NCBI RefSeq assembly: GCF_963678635.1
Contig: NC_087071.1
Span: 9,347,842 to 9,411,841 of the forward strand
Reading direction: 5' to 3'
Length of the DNA stretch: 64,000 nucleotides
Source of the DNA: Symsagittifera roscoffensis
Lineage: Eukaryota > Xenacoelomorpha > Acoela > Convolutidae
Under the pieces are notes generated by a model. It saw only the letters and a program-made list of their open reading frames with translations, was not told where the DNA came from and made no database searches. Numbering within the stretch: position 1 is the stretch's first letter; every line of letters starts with the position of its first letter. Below are positions 35,319 through 47,402 of this stretch, one piece after another. The translations under genes were made by a program, and so were the position numbers.

Positions 35319-38020
35319 TTAAGTTCAGAGATATTATAAGTCAAGATTTGGCATATCTTGAGGCGCAATTTTCTAAAGGATAAAAATTGATAATATTTGA
35401 AAAATGGTGAAATCAAAAGTTTTGTACTCAAACCAGTATAGTGTACGGATTACAATGCATGACTGGAAGTCTACAGATTACAATATAAAGTGTATCGATC
35501 GTTTTGACCCTACTTTATTACCGAAAGTTTCGTTATTTGTACTTAAAAAACTTGAATTATGTCACTGAAAAAATAAAAAAAGAAAAAATGGCCGGTAATT
35601 CAACTGACAAATATTAGGCTTGTTCTAGTTTTCAAAGACACCTCTGAGTGCGTGCACAGTACCCCAAACATATTTTACTGACGAAATCTTTTCAAGGAAA
35701 TTGATATTTTCAAATTGAACTAATAAACCTCTGTTTTAGTCGGAAAACCTGAACTGCACTTAAAAATTTGGAACTCTAAAGTTCTTAGTCAAAATCAGAG
35801 TTCAAATGTTCAATTGTGTCTGCATGATTTCTTAAAAACTATTCATTTCTAGATTTATATCAAACTTTGCTAGCGATATTTAACTTCATGACGATTAAAA
35901 AGATCAGTATTTGTGCGAGAAATAACATTTTGTTTTAGCATGTGCTAGTTGTTTTACAGGTAAGATTGGCTTCAATGCAAGAAAAAACAGAAATTTTACT
36001 AAGTCACAACAAAATCTGCTTTTTTTTCTGAAAGATGAATGCGAGACGATTAGTCCAATACGATGACATACAGATAGTCAAACAGCTCCAAAAGTTTTTA
36101 ATTTCCCAGAACTTAACAATCATTAAACCCTTATAACTTTACGAAAAAAGATCACAGGTAAAATATCTTTTCAAACTTAAGCTCAGGACCTCAAAGACAC
36201 CTCTGAGTGCAGAGTACCCCAAACATAGAGCAGTTTTCGCCAATGCATCGGGTTTTTAAGTTTGGGATTTTAAATTCAATTGCAAAAAGCGGCTGTGAAC
36301 TTAGTTAATAGTTAATGATTTACTTCATTGTTCCAAATCTTGACAAAATAGCAAATTCTGTAAGCCAGTGGTTCGCTCAACGCAGTTTTGATATCAGAAA
36401 AAAATTGTGAGTCTCATTTTCCATAGTTTTGATTTGCACACAAAAAACAGGAATGTCAAAACAAGTTCTCTCTGCTTATCGGAAAAAAAACGCTAAGCAC
36501 CAAACAAAAAAAAATATCCCCAAAAAACTTCTCATTTTGAGTATTTATAAAAAGAAGCCCAAGATCCTCAGCAAAAAAGAACTCTGCAGCTCTATTTTTC
36601 TCTAAAACTGCACTAAAACTTCAGAATCAAGATTAAAATTTTTTTTCAACGGCCATTTTTTTTTTCGGAGGAGTTGAAAAGATTAGAATTGATTTCACAG
36701 GAACGCAATCTACTTCCAGTTTTGAAAATAGCACGCTTACAGTACTATAATTCGTTGAATTATGAGACAACTCAGGAATAGATGAGTAAAACGTATCCCT
36801 AAACGATGAATCATCGTACTCTGATTGTGACCCGCACTTAAATTTCCTGCAAAATTAGATTATATTGAGAAAATTTTGCTGAAAACGTTGCCATTATAAT
36901 CGATTATGTGTAAGCAATTGAGGCAACATTTTCTATTATAATAGAAAGAAAATGAATTATTTTCATGCCCATTATTTTGCATTATAATTCTACTATAATC
37001 TATATTTATCTCCACATAATCTCAATAGAATATATTTTTTTTCGCCTAAAATTGCACATAATTGTGTTTGCATAACTCGGGAATCCAGAGACAAGTCTTG
37101 AGTTATGCTAAAATTTTGTCGGAATCATCAAAGAAGAAGAAAGAACGAAAAAGAACAAAGATTTTGTCCTTGTTGCGGGATCCACTCAAAATTCACAAAA
37201 TACACATTTAGTTTGGCCTTCAATAATGATGCCTCCAAGAAAATTTGAGTCGAATTATACCTTAATTTTATTCGATGACCAGCCGGTCTTATATCAGAAA
37301 ACATTTATAATGGGCCCGTTTTTTACAAAGCAAAATTGACTTCTTTTTGTTTTGTGTCATCGGTCAAAAATGTGTGACCTGACCATTGTCCTATTTATGT
37401 AAATAAATGATTTAGGTTCCCATGGTCTGAAATGGTTTTATTTTGTATACTTCTATTCTTCCCACGTGGTCTAAATATTTCAATTTTCAGTGCAGATAAT
37501 TTAAACATACGCAACATCGGTCGCGCGGTCTGGACAAACAAATTTTTCCTAATTGTTGTCCGTCCTCTCTGAAAAAAGTCAGTTCTAAATTTTTCAATCA
37601 TTAATTTTTTTCTATCGCTTTAAAAAACAACTACAATGGAAACAAGGGAATGCTGGTTAATCCAAACGATAAACAACAGCATGTATGGTAAAAATTAAAA
37701 AATATATTAGGCTGACCAGATAGGAAAACAACAGAAGGACGGAACCAAAAGCTATAAAACATGCGAAACTTCTGGGTCTTATAAATTTTGAAAGTAAATA
37801 GCCAAAAAATCGTTGATAGAATAATAATTGAAATGGAATGGATAATGTTGCCGGGTTTTGAAGTGCAATTGGTTAAAGTATCTAATAACAAAAACAAGGA
37901 CCTAAAAATTGTCCGAAAATTTAACGTAACGCGTCGAAACATTTGAGAAACTTTAACTCATTCCAGCAGCTTTCAAATGAGAGTGTGAGTTGATAACCCC
38001 TTTGACTTGATGACTTCTAG
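35319..38020. other. Long AT-rich stretch without a supported gene
   Basis: Contains an SLE 5'-half fragment on the minus strand (36118-36190: GATCACAGGTAAAATATC). A ~40-bp repeat (AAAGACACCTCTGAGTGC) occurs at 35638 and 36192. An ACCCGCACTTAAATTT end-like motif at 36829 is followed by an ATAATCGATTAT motif at 36897, probably another relic of the 1893-2863 family. The hydrophobic minus-strand ORF at 37631-37942 (103 codons) has no recognisable domain. Confidence 0.5.
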
Positions 38021-38089
38021 GCTTGGTGGCGCAGAGGAAGCATACATGTCTACAAAATAATGGTTGCGGGATCGTATCCCGGTAGTTCA
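38021..38089 (+). tRNA. tRNA-iMet-like pseudogene or SINE head
   Basis: Contains an A-box-like TGGCGCAGAGGAAGCAT (38027-38043) and a B-box-like GGGATCGTATCCC (38068-38080), 42 nt apart and resembling the D arm and T arm of initiator tRNA-Met. The T stem keeps 4 of 5 pairs. The anticodon stem and acceptor stem are not preserved, so it is not a working tRNA. It could be the promoter end of a tRNA-derived SINE. Confidence 0.45.
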
Positions 38090-38622
38090 CTGTTTTTCCT
38101 CATTTTGGTAATGTTTTATCGCTGTTCCATCGCTGAGAATAAGCCAAGTTAGCGATAATATATTGCTTTTGTGCAATTGCAATAGATTGAAAAAATTCAT
38201 CAATGGCGATCTCTTTTTTTTCTTACTTTTATCGCCAATTTTCAAAGTGAGCTCAACTCGGGTGAGCAAAGCCTCCTTTCTATGACAAATCATCTAAAAA
38301 GATGCATTGATAAGTAGTCGAAATCATCAGCTGCTGTTTTTTTTTATCTGGGAGAAGCTTTTACGATAAATCATAGGTGAGTGTAGTTGTTCTTCTATAG
38401 TTGATCTAGTTAGATATGGTAGATTTTATAGTTAGTTGATCATACTATAAGAGTATTAGATAATCTTCATTGCACTTTGGGTTTTAAACGTTTACCCGGG
38501 TTGACAAAAAACCAGTTTTCGATTGCGGGACTAGCTTTGTTGATGATTGCTGGAATTGTATGACTAGAATTTTTTCTCTGATTCGAAATATATGGTTGAA
38601 CTTGTTTAATGATAGGAACTGT
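38090..38622. other. Spacer, no gene seen
   Basis: AT-rich; a possible SINE body could follow the tRNA-like segment but no tail is recognisable. Confidence 0.4.
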
Positions 38623-38626
38623 ATAG

Positions 38627-38849
38627 TGTCAGGGGCTACAATATTCAGTTGTCAATCATCCTAGTTGCTATTCTTTATTTACTTATCTCTGAGAGTTCTC
38701 ATACTACGATTAATGTTGATACCTGCCTGTCAATCAGCCTAGAACTGTCTAGCTGTTATGCGTTGACCTCTAGTTCAGTCTCTTATTTATGCGAACTAGA
38801 ATTCAGTCAATTCAGTATTTAACAGCCATCGTTTTATCAGCTCTTGTTA
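38627..38849 (+). repeat. 5' LTR
   Basis: Starts TGTCAGGGGCTACAATATTC and ends TCAGCTCTTGTTA. The terminal TG...TA is a slight variant of the usual TG...CA. Followed at once by the putative primer-binding site at 38850. Confidence 0.9.
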
Positions 38850-39300
38850 TGGCGCAGCCAGCAGGATGGAGGGGGGAAAAACCCCCTTGGAATTGTGGCA
38901 TTCTGGCCTCCGAATCAGGCGGAACCACAACTCTTATGGGAACACTGGAAACAAAGATTTCATTGGGCAATGGTGGCGAAACATGGACTAGCCTCGTCGG
39001 AATTTTACTTTGCATCGACATTAACTGAAGCACAGATTAATGACCTGGGTGACATTGGTGGCAAACCAAGGGAAGAAGGTGAACGTACACTGATATCGAA
39101 TCTGTACCTATGCCTGGGACACGAGGGACAGAGAGCCTTGCATAATCAGCATCCACATTTAGATATGGAATCAATACGATACCCACGTTTTTTGGATACC
39201 TGTGTAGCTCTTTTCCAGAAAGAGAGAAACGAAACGTACGAGATGTACCAGATGTTGTCGAGGAGCAAAGGCCACGTACTGTCAGCAATGCACGGAAGCG
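38849..39300 (+). pseudogene. Truncated Gag
   Basis: An ATG overlapping the LTR/primer-site boundary (38849) gives MAQPAGWRG. A shift in the following G/A run moves to the frame reading FWPPNQAEPQLLWEHWKQRF and continuing to about 39290. The WEHWKQRF...FASTLTE...LYLCLG pattern is typical of Gag of Ty3/gypsy elements (structural, RNA-packaging protein). It ends abruptly where Gag sequence joins the integrase zinc-binding region, with no zinc knuckle. Confidence 0.7.
38850..38867 (+). promoter_or_regulatory. Putative tRNA primer-binding site
   Basis: TGGCGCAGCCAGCAGG follows the 5' LTR directly. TGG at this place matches the complement of a tRNA 3' CCA; the priming tRNA is not identified. Confidence 0.6.
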
Positions 39301-39963
39301 GGTAAGAATCTAAAATCGTTATTACCCAAGGGAGACATGGGGAAGGTCCCTGAACCAAGGGAACCCAATGAATGTATACAGTTGGATTTCTGGGGGCCAA
39401 TAAACTACTTGAATGAGAGTAAGAAATATGTCTTGGTTGCTACGGACTGTTTCTCAAGGTGGCCATCAGCAATGGTTACTACCACTAACACGTCAGATAA
39501 AGTCTTAAAATTTCTCGATAAATACATAACTCAACATGGAGTACCCCGGAAAATACACGTTAATCAGGGATCATGTTTTACATCTAATAAGTTTAAAAGC
39601 TTCTGTAACAGCGAAGGCATCGAGCTAATGTACTCACCAGTGAACGATCATCGAGGCACGGGGTCCTTTGAACGGACAATAGGAAGTTTGAAGAATTTTG
39701 TCCTAACCTATGCGACTGAAAAAGAGCATAAGTCTCTAGAATCGATGGTCGATAAAGCGCTAGGCGCGCTACGATTTTCCAAAAATGCAACTACTAAATT
39801 AACACCTTTTGAAGCCCACCACGGCCGGGAGGCTAACACCGTTTTACGCAGTCTTACGAAAAACCCTAGTTTGAAAAATTTGAATAGGAAGAACGTCTTA
39901 AAACAAAAATGCTTGTGTTTAGACGAAGGGATCGGGAGTTGCCCCGAAAATCCAAGGGAGTAA
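39265..39963 (+). pseudogene. Integrase core with altered catalytic triad
   Basis: The frame enters at QQCTEAGKNLKSLLP, the last cysteine part of the H2C2 motif, and continues through the core. The first Asp is in QLDFWGPI, and the Glu in GSFERTIGSLKN. The second catalytic position reads HVNQGSCFTS, with Asn (codon AAT) where the family has Asp. The frame is open to 39963, about 209 codons from the first Met at 39337. With a D-N-E triad and a missing N-terminal zinc domain it should be catalytically dead. A frame change ends it before the pol tail. Confidence 0.85.
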
Positions 39964-40051
39964 AGACACTGGCCCTAACGTCCAAGGGAGTGGAGGCGCA
40001 CGCGACCTGTATCAGCGTACAACCAGCAAGACCCTAAATTGGTATAAACTC

Positions 40052-40708
40052 TTGAAATCTAATGTTATCTCTGAATCCAAACAAACTATCAAGCTAAAAA
40101 ACGGATCTGTTCTTAGGAAAAGTGCAGTGGCAGAAAAGCCAAAACCCATACTTCCCAAGAAACGGAAGCCGGCTACGCTCAAAGAGATGTTATCGAGCGC
40201 AAAGAAAGGGGCAGTCGAGAGCCCGAAATCAAAGAGGCCAAAGGCTATGCAAAAAGTATCGGTAGCCACCTTCCAGTCTGACAGTTCGGATAGTGAAGAT
40301 TACCAGCCACTAAATATTATCCCTGCACGATTACCAATAGAAGTGTTAGCGAGACACGAAGCGAATGCGGCGGGACAAGGCCCAAGCGGCAGTACAACAG
40401 TAGCAGAACATGGAACGGGAGCAAGAGCAAAATCTAGAGTGACGAAAGCGAAGCGAGGAAAAGGGGGACAGAAACGAGGAAAGGGGAGCCAAGACCGACC
40501 GGCGTTAGCTGCGAGAGAGTGCCTTATGAATAGTAGCCAAGAAGAAGACGTCGAATCTGGCAGTCAAAGTGAAAGCTCGGGGACCAGAAGGAGTACCAGA
40601 AGAAGAAAGCCAGTAGATAAAATGGGAGGAGTCATGATCGAAAATATCCAAGGGGGCGGAACAAAAAGGAAAACATCCAGGGGGAGAAGGAAAGTGAACC
40701 TTATTTAA
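40052..40708 (+). pseudogene. Basic, low-complexity pol C-terminal tail
   Basis: Open frame of 218 codons, rich in Lys, Arg, Ser and Glu, with PKKRKPATLKEML, an acidic SDSSDSEDY patch, Gly/Lys/Arg repeats and a final RRSTRRRKPVDKMGG. The last motif matches the usual end of pol tails in this group, as also seen in the gypsy element at 20.4 kb. It has lost its in-frame link to integrase (about 90 bp of shifted frame between them). Confidence 0.7.
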
Positions 40709-40864
40709 AACTCATTTAAAACTCGTTACCCAGGGAGAGGGATGGCCATAAGCCTAAAACTCATGTTTGTTGTATTGTGTTAGTTGAGGCGGCAGGTTGA
40801 ATGTTATTAATTATCATATAAAATTTAAATTACTATGTATTTAAATTTTACATCCATACGGAAA

Positions 40865-41098
40865 TGTCAGGGGCTACAATATTCAGTTGTCAATCATCCA
40901 ATCATCCTAGCTATTCTTTATTTACTTATCTCTGAGAGTTCTCATACTATAATTAAGTGTGAGTTTGTTACCTGCCTGTCAATCAGCCTAGAACTGTCTA
41001 GCTGTTATGCGTTGACCTCTAGTTCGCTCTCTTATTTATGCGAACTAGAATTCAGTCAATTCAGTACTTAACAGCCATCGTTTTATCAACTCTTGTTA
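40865..41098 (+). repeat. 3' LTR
   Basis: Aligns with 38627-38849. It carries small insertions (ATCCAATC near 40896 and GTGAGTTTG near 40960) and ends TCAACTCTTGTTA, followed by the ATAG target duplication. Confidence 0.9.
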
Positions 41099-41102
41099 AT
41101 AG

Positions 41103-44087
41103 TAGAAACAACGTCTAAAAAAAAGTAAAAATTGTTGTATTCTGCTCTCAAATTTAACATCTCATAAATGACCTAGCGACCAAGATGATGTCTAAATTGA
41201 ATTTTGGATTTTTAACTACCCTCCAGTTTTTCACATGAAAAGTGTATAACAGCCATTTTCCCCAAGAGAAAAATAAAATAAAATTTCAAAACCAAAAGGG
41301 GACTCACATTAAGAAAAAATAGCGACACAATTATTCAAGAAAATATCAAAAAACAATTTAAAACACTTTCTGTCGCTTTGTTTGCATGGAAAAAAGCTTG
41401 TCATCTAGTTTCAGTTGATGGAAATTGTGTGATAAGTTTTTTCTCTCATATATTCCAAAACGGAGAGTTTCTTATAAGCTAATTTTGTGTACGGAGGTCA
41501 CTCAGGCACAAAAAATCATTCCTAAATTTCAAACACAGGAAAAAAAATTTAACCTAGAAACTTTTGCTTATAAAAAATACATGGAAATTATTACATTTTT
41601 ACTTTTTCATTGTTCAATGACAAATTTTCTAACAGTTATTTCAAGTGGGGCTAAACTTTTAATAATATTGATATTTCAAAACGAAATCGATTTTGTTATT
41701 TTAAGCCATCCAATGGAAACAAAAATAAGCATAACGGCAATTGACAATTTCAATGCAATTTTCTTTTAATGACAAATAAATTTAATTTAATGATTAATTA
41801 TATTATTTGTTACAGGCGAAAGGTTTGTTCTCGAAAAAAATGGAGGATGTTTTTTCTTTTGCGAAACACAGTTTGCACACTTTGACACATACACAAAACC
41901 ATACAGGAGAAATTTATTATCAGAGGTGAGGCAAAAGTTTCAACATTATTTTAGTTTTTATTTCAGCCACTCAAATATCAGCAATTGCTTCAGCAATATG
42001 TGTTTATCAACCAAGTCTAGCAGAAAATCTCAATCACATTGTGCATTAGTTTAGAGTTCGGATTTTAGAAAAAAAATTTCACTCCTTATAAAAGTTAGTT
42101 TCAGAACCTAGTCGTAAAAAGATTTTGAAAACGAAAAATATAGGAACAAATCGGAACAGAGGTTTGCTTACAAGCGTTCCTGTGTTTTTTTTAAATGCGC
42201 CAGTTGACTTGGCTTTTTTGTAATTTGATAGATTTTGATGGCAAAAAGAAAAGTTTCATATCCTCTAGTCATCCTTAGTAAATCGAAAAAAAATTATAAA
42301 AAATTATTTTTACAGTTTTTGCTGGAATTTAAAAGAAACTCAAAACATACTATATTACTGTTACTTTCATTAAATTGAAAGAGACATCACTCGGCCGATA
42401 GAAAAATCTCCTCATGATTTTTGGAGCTTCATTAAATTCTGCATAATTGGAACTGTAACTTTGATTGTAACATACCAATTAGAAAAATAATTTTATACGA
42501 ATTTGCCCAATTCAAATGGCTAACCTAAATAAATGATTGAGATCTTTTGAGACGTACTTACAAAATCAGGCGAAGAAAAATCATTTAATCAAAAATAAGC
42601 AATAACAAACTGGAAAACGCTGGACTCGTTTTTGGAATTAGAGAATGCGTCACAGGAAATTATGTCAGCAAATAAAGTTCAAAAGGCTTTTTTTAGTACT
42701 TAAATTAGAATTTCAAAAAGCTACATGTATTTATTTTTTACTTTTGAAAATCACAAACGAAAAATTTGCACTTCAATATGATTAAATATCTGATTCGTTT
42801 TAATTTAAATGTTATTCATACAATCTCAATAATTGCCATACCTTGACCTTATGAAAGAATTTTGGGAGACTGAAGCACTGAAGCACATGCTAGTGATATT
42901 GTTCTCATGCAATCATTTAACTCTGAAAAATTTATGGTCCATATATGGGATTTGTAAGACTGACATTTTTCACCAGTGTTTGCTTACTACGATCCTTCTA
43001 TGCCGGAAACCAATTGACATAAGATAATGGTCTGCTTCAAACCTTCTGTTAAAACTACCAAGCAATGTTTCCAGATTGACATAACAATGATGATCATCAT
43101 TACTAAAAACTATTTATAAGTTTGGCATCGCATGCATTTTGATTCCTTAAAGTAACAATTTATTCGATCGCAATAAAAAATTTTCAATGCCGAAGATTAG
43201 AGAAGGAAAGAAGTAAAAGCTGCAAAGTTAATAACCCGAAAACTTAATTTATGTTAGTGGATTCCTGAGACAAACGTTTTTGGTAGTTGATGTGGGTTAG
43301 ATACAGAATACAGCTCGAATCATATTTGTTGACATCTCGTGAAAAGCCAGATAAGTTCAAATTAAGTAGGAATTTGTATCATATTCAGCACGTTTTAAAC
43401 TAAAATTGGTTGTTGATGTTATACTTTAAATTTTTTTTGCGCGGCTTTGATTTTTTATCCAATCAATGTTACTAAATTTTCTTGATTTCAAGAATGAAAT
43501 TTGGAAGTTGATTAAATGTAATTGAATTGCATGTAAATATATATCTGTTATGCATAAATCAACTTTAAGAGGGAGTGCATTTTTTCAGCCAAAATCTTTC
43601 AAAAAGTTTTTTTTTGTGTTTTTTTCAAAAAAAGTAATGTTTGTGTACATAAGTTTTAATTTTCTAAAAACTAATTAGTAATGTTTTGACAGAAATTGCG
43701 CTGTAGATTTTGGCCAAAAGTTCACAAAAGTGACTTTTTCTAATTTTACTTTTTAAAAAGATTCCAAAGAGCTTTGGCAAAATTAGGGTTGAGGTGGTCA
43801 ACAATTACAATGTGATGGAAAAATTTTTCTGTTGGGAGGTTTGTGAAGAAATTTTGGGGGTAAGGGACAGAACGGCAAACGTTATGGGAGGGAAGGTGGG
43901 TTATAGGAATTATTTTGCAATTTGAGAAACTTTAGGCTTAGAGATCGAGTAGCCTCTACACTCGTTTTGAACGTTTCTGCATAATTCATTTGATAAATAC
44001 AGAAATTCTAATTACCTATTCCACGACGCGAAGCAAAAAAAATCGGGAAGAAGTTCTTTTTCACTTGAAATTGATTGGATTATAATT
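41103..44087. other. AT-rich stretch, one candidate exon only
   Basis: Apart from the zinc-finger-like exon at 41816-41925, no gene, repeat family or RNA was recognised. The 114-codon ORF at 41425-41769 shows no domain. Confidence 0.5.
41816..41925 (+). other. Candidate internal exon with zinc-finger-like sequence
   Basis: Preceded by a good acceptor (TATTATTTGTTACAG) and followed by a consensus donor (CAGAG|GTGAGG). One frame reads VFSFAKHSLHTLTHTQNHTG then EIYYQ, which resembles the second half of a C2H2 finger and its HTGE-linker. The cysteine pair is absent from this frame, although another frame has CFFFCETQF. It could be a decayed C2H2 zinc-finger exon or a coincidence of motif and splice signals. 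Confidence 0.35.
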
Positions 44088-44627
44088 GTTCCGACTTTCG
44101 ATACGAAAGTAACGGAATATTTGTGCTCGGGGTGGGTTTTTTTCTTCAGACAAATTTCGACTTTTTAACTAGCCATTTTTGACGGAATTTTTTATATCAT
44201 TCAAAAGGTATTGTTAGCTTGAGCTTAATTTTGAAAAGATATTTTACCTGTGATCATTTTTCGTAAAGTTATGAGGGTTTGAAGATTTCCATTTTTTGCC
44301 ATTTTGACCAATTTGGGACATTTAACGCGCGATATAATTCGCGCTATTAACGCGTAAGCGAAGATTTAATCCGTCTTATTAATCGTTCCAAATTGGTTGA
44401 ATGAAGCTTATTTGCCATAATTGATTCGTTACAAGGAACGAAATCTATCTTTTTGTGTTTTATATGGCGTTTGGGGGGATGATTTTCATGAAAAATTTCA
44501 GATTTAAGAAAAAACGTTTTCTTTTTATTATATTTCATTTAATTTTTTGATGTTTTTACTGCTGCTCTATAAACCTTAAAAGGCAGTCGGAACATTCAGG
44601 GCTTCGCCCTGATACGAACAGTCTTGT
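44088..44627 (+). mobile_element. SLE repeat copy C (complete)
   Basis: Best complete copy, joined head-to-tail to the next. Starts GTTCCGACTTTCGATACGAA and ends with the hairpin TCAGGGCTTCGCCCTGA and TACGAACAGTCTTGTT. Core palindrome CGCGCTATTAACGCG at about 44339-44353. No coding capacity. Confidence 0.85.
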
Positions 44628-45166
44628 TGTTCCGACTTTTGATACGAAAGTAACGGAATATTTGTGCACGGGGTGGGTTTTTTTTTCTTCAGACAAATTT
44701 CGACTTTTTAACTAGCCACTTTTGACGGAATTTTTTTATATCATTCGAAAATTATTGTTGTCTTGAGCTCAAATTTGAAAAGATATTTCATCTGTGATTA
44801 TTTTTAGTAAAGTTACGGGGGTTTAAAGATTGCCATTTTGGCCAAATTTGCCAATTTAGGACAATTAAAGCGCGATATATTTCGCGCTATTAACGCGTAA
44901 GCGGAAAGTTAATCCGTCTTAGAAATCGTTCCAAATTGGTTAAAAGAAGCTTATTTGCCATAATTGGTTTGATACAAGGAGCGAAATCTATCCTTTTGTA
45001 TTTTATATGGCGTGTGGGGGGATGATTTTCATAAAATATTTCACATTTTAGAAAAAAATTTCTTTTGTTTTATTTCATTGAATTTTTCAATGTTATTACT
45101 GCTCCATAAACCTTAAATGGCAGTCGGAACATTCAGGGCTTCGCCCTGATACGAGCAGTCTTGTTG
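44628..45166 (+). mobile_element. SLE repeat copy D (complete, tandem)
   Basis: Second head-to-tail copy, period 541 bp. The junction reads CAGTCTTGTTGTTCCGACTT with no spacer. Ends TACGAGCAGTCTTGTTG at 45166. Confidence 0.85.
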
Positions 45167-46639
45167 ATTTTGTTTTCGATAAAACAATGGATTATAATCG
45201 ATTTCTGATTCGGTTTTGTTGTCTGAGACAACATGGGAATCTACTATATTTTTCAAACTTTAGAGCACAAAACTCATAACAATTGTTATTTTACTTTTCT
45301 AAGATGCGGGAAAAATTTGAGAGGCGAGGGTGTCAAATTATTGGAGGAATGCGCCGCATTCCTTGTCAAGCCCTTCAAAAACATTAAAACAAAATTGAGA
45401 GTGATTACACAGATATCAGACAAATATGTTTTTAAATTGAACTAATAATTACTAGCTACCAGTGTTGCAGTCAAACTGATAAAGAAAAATTTAATGAGGA
45501 TAAAACCGAGTTCAAATTTTTTTAGCCGGTGGGCCTTTTCAAAAACTGATATCGGCGTTTTTCAAGCGTGGTTGCTTTTTGTTTTGATTTCTGGTATAGT
45601 ATATCAAAGAACTCATACATGGTAAACGTGTGTTTTTGAATAAAACATCATTATCCAATTTTCCCTTGTTAAATTTTCAATGTAAACTGATAGCCTCAAG
45701 ATATGTCTGAAAATGACTTTATATCAATGATCTTTTCGTTTCAACAGTTTGAAAACAATGGCATACACATTTTCCATAAACAGTTTGTCAACAGTTTGTA
45801 AAAGTTTGGTTTTATTACTCTAAAATTTTAAGGCAACAGAAAAAACAAACAAATAAAATGAAGAAACTGTTGATTTTTGGGTTTTATTTTTGTTCAAGCC
45901 TCAGAGGGTTAAAAATTTTTTTATCTGGGCAGTGATTGGGTATTCTAATTGTCATTTTTATACTTGGTCGAAAAACATAATTCATTTCAGCTTTAAATCT
46001 ATCATTCGTCATTTTACTCAATAGATCAATACAGCACCTCTTGAGGGAAAAATTTTGTCTAACTAAGAAAATTGTTAACATCATTCGGTAAGACCGTGTT
46101 TTTCCCTGTTCTTTTTTCTACTTTTTTAAATTTTAAATTACTGTTATTAAAATTTGATGCATAAATGAAAAGTTTTTGATGTTTTGGAAGCATGAGTCTG
46201 ATTTTGTCAGCATATCATTTAAAATTTCGTTCTTTTTGAACTGTCTGTCTAAACGGCGAGAAACACAAAATGAGCCACAACAAATCAAAATGGAACGGAT
46301 TATTCCTTACTTTGTATTTTACAAATCAATATTCATTTTCCCTATTTTTTTTTCAACAACTCTCGATGAGTGGGAAAGAACAAGGGCGTAGAGTCCAAGT
46401 TTTCAGGCCTGTTATGAGTACCTCAAAAAAACTCGGGATCATGTGTGGTATCACATTCAAGCTCCATTGGACATCAGTTTGATTTTAAAAAAAGCCCAAA
46501 GGAAAAAGCCCAGTCAAGAAAAAATAGTTTGTGTTTATCCGGCTAAATTAGATGAAAACTGCTGAGATAGGGATTGAGGTCCAAGTTTAGTTCTAGCAGA
46601 GTTTTAGCTCTAAACCTTAACATTCCCGTACCCAGGGGA
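45167..46639. other. AT-rich spacer
   Basis: No gene recognised. An ATAATCGATT motif at 45193 follows the SLE pair. Short ORFs (for example 45233-45445) have no domain features. Confidence 0.45.
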
Positions 46640-47402
46640 TTTTCTGTGCAAGATCTGAAATTCTTTATTTCTTACATAAGATTATTCTCAGATCTGAAAT
46701 TTTTTATTCCAGATCTTGATAAGAATTTACAAATTTTAGTTCTGAAATTTGGATCTGAAATGGAAAATTTCAGATCTGAAATAGCTTTGAAAAAAAAATT
46801 CAGATCTGAAATCAAGCTGAGAAATGCTTTGTTAAATTGTCATTTATACAATTCGAGCAAAAAATGGAGTTTTTATTTTTTGATGTTTCTGCAATACACA
46901 ATTATGGTTAGATTAACTAGCAAAACTTCTAAATATTTTCACAACAAAATTTTCCCAACTAAACTTTTTGTTCATCTGTGTTAAACAGTTTTTAAAAACT
47001 GTTAGAAGACCTGTAAAATTTTTGATTTTCCTGCGGAACTCATGCGTTTCCAATGTTTATCTCATGCTTGGGGAAACATACTTCGGCAGTCTCCAATTTG
47101 AGACTATGCTGAGTACCTGTTAGTAGCTAGCAGAAGCAGAAAAAAATCAAAAATAGCAAAAATTGTGTCACAATCATTGATTTTTCAGATCTGAAATAAC
47201 CAAGAAAAACTAAACTTCAGATCTGAAAGTAGGTTTGAAATAGTTTTTTTTTCAAATCTTAAATAAACCAGAAAAAGAAAATTTCAGACCTGAAATTAGA
47301 TCTGAAATAACCAATCCTTAAAGTATCCAAGCGTTATGTTAACATTTCACAACCTATTTCAGATCTGAAATTTAGATCTGAAAAAGATTATTTCAGATCT
47401 GT
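46640..47402. repeat. Dispersed TTTCAGATCTGAAAT palindrome cluster
   Basis: About a dozen copies or near-copies of CAGATCTGAAAT, each containing the palindrome AGATCT, at 46650-46815 and 47185-47402. They are separated by A/T-rich spacers and an unrelated 370-bp insert. The 136-codon ORF here (46574-46984) is driven by the repeats. Confidence 0.75.

Larger units (their letters stand above)
38627..41098 (+). mobile_element. Internally deleted Ty3/gypsy-type LTR element, complete ends
   Basis: Bounded by direct LTRs (223 and 234 bp), flanked by a 4-bp target duplication ATAG (38623-38626 and 41099-41102). The internal 2.0 kb has a primer-site-like TGGCGCAGCC directly after the 5' LTR, a Gag fragment, an integrase core and a basic pol tail. 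Protease, RT and RNase H are absent. The element must have been moved, if at all, by proteins supplied in trans. LTR differences (substitutions and small indels) suggest it is not very young. Confidence 0.9.

Noticed and set aside
41425-41769. 114-codon plus-strand ORF
   Set aside because: No recognisable motif or membrane pattern beyond AT-rich composition, and no splice or repeat context supporting it.
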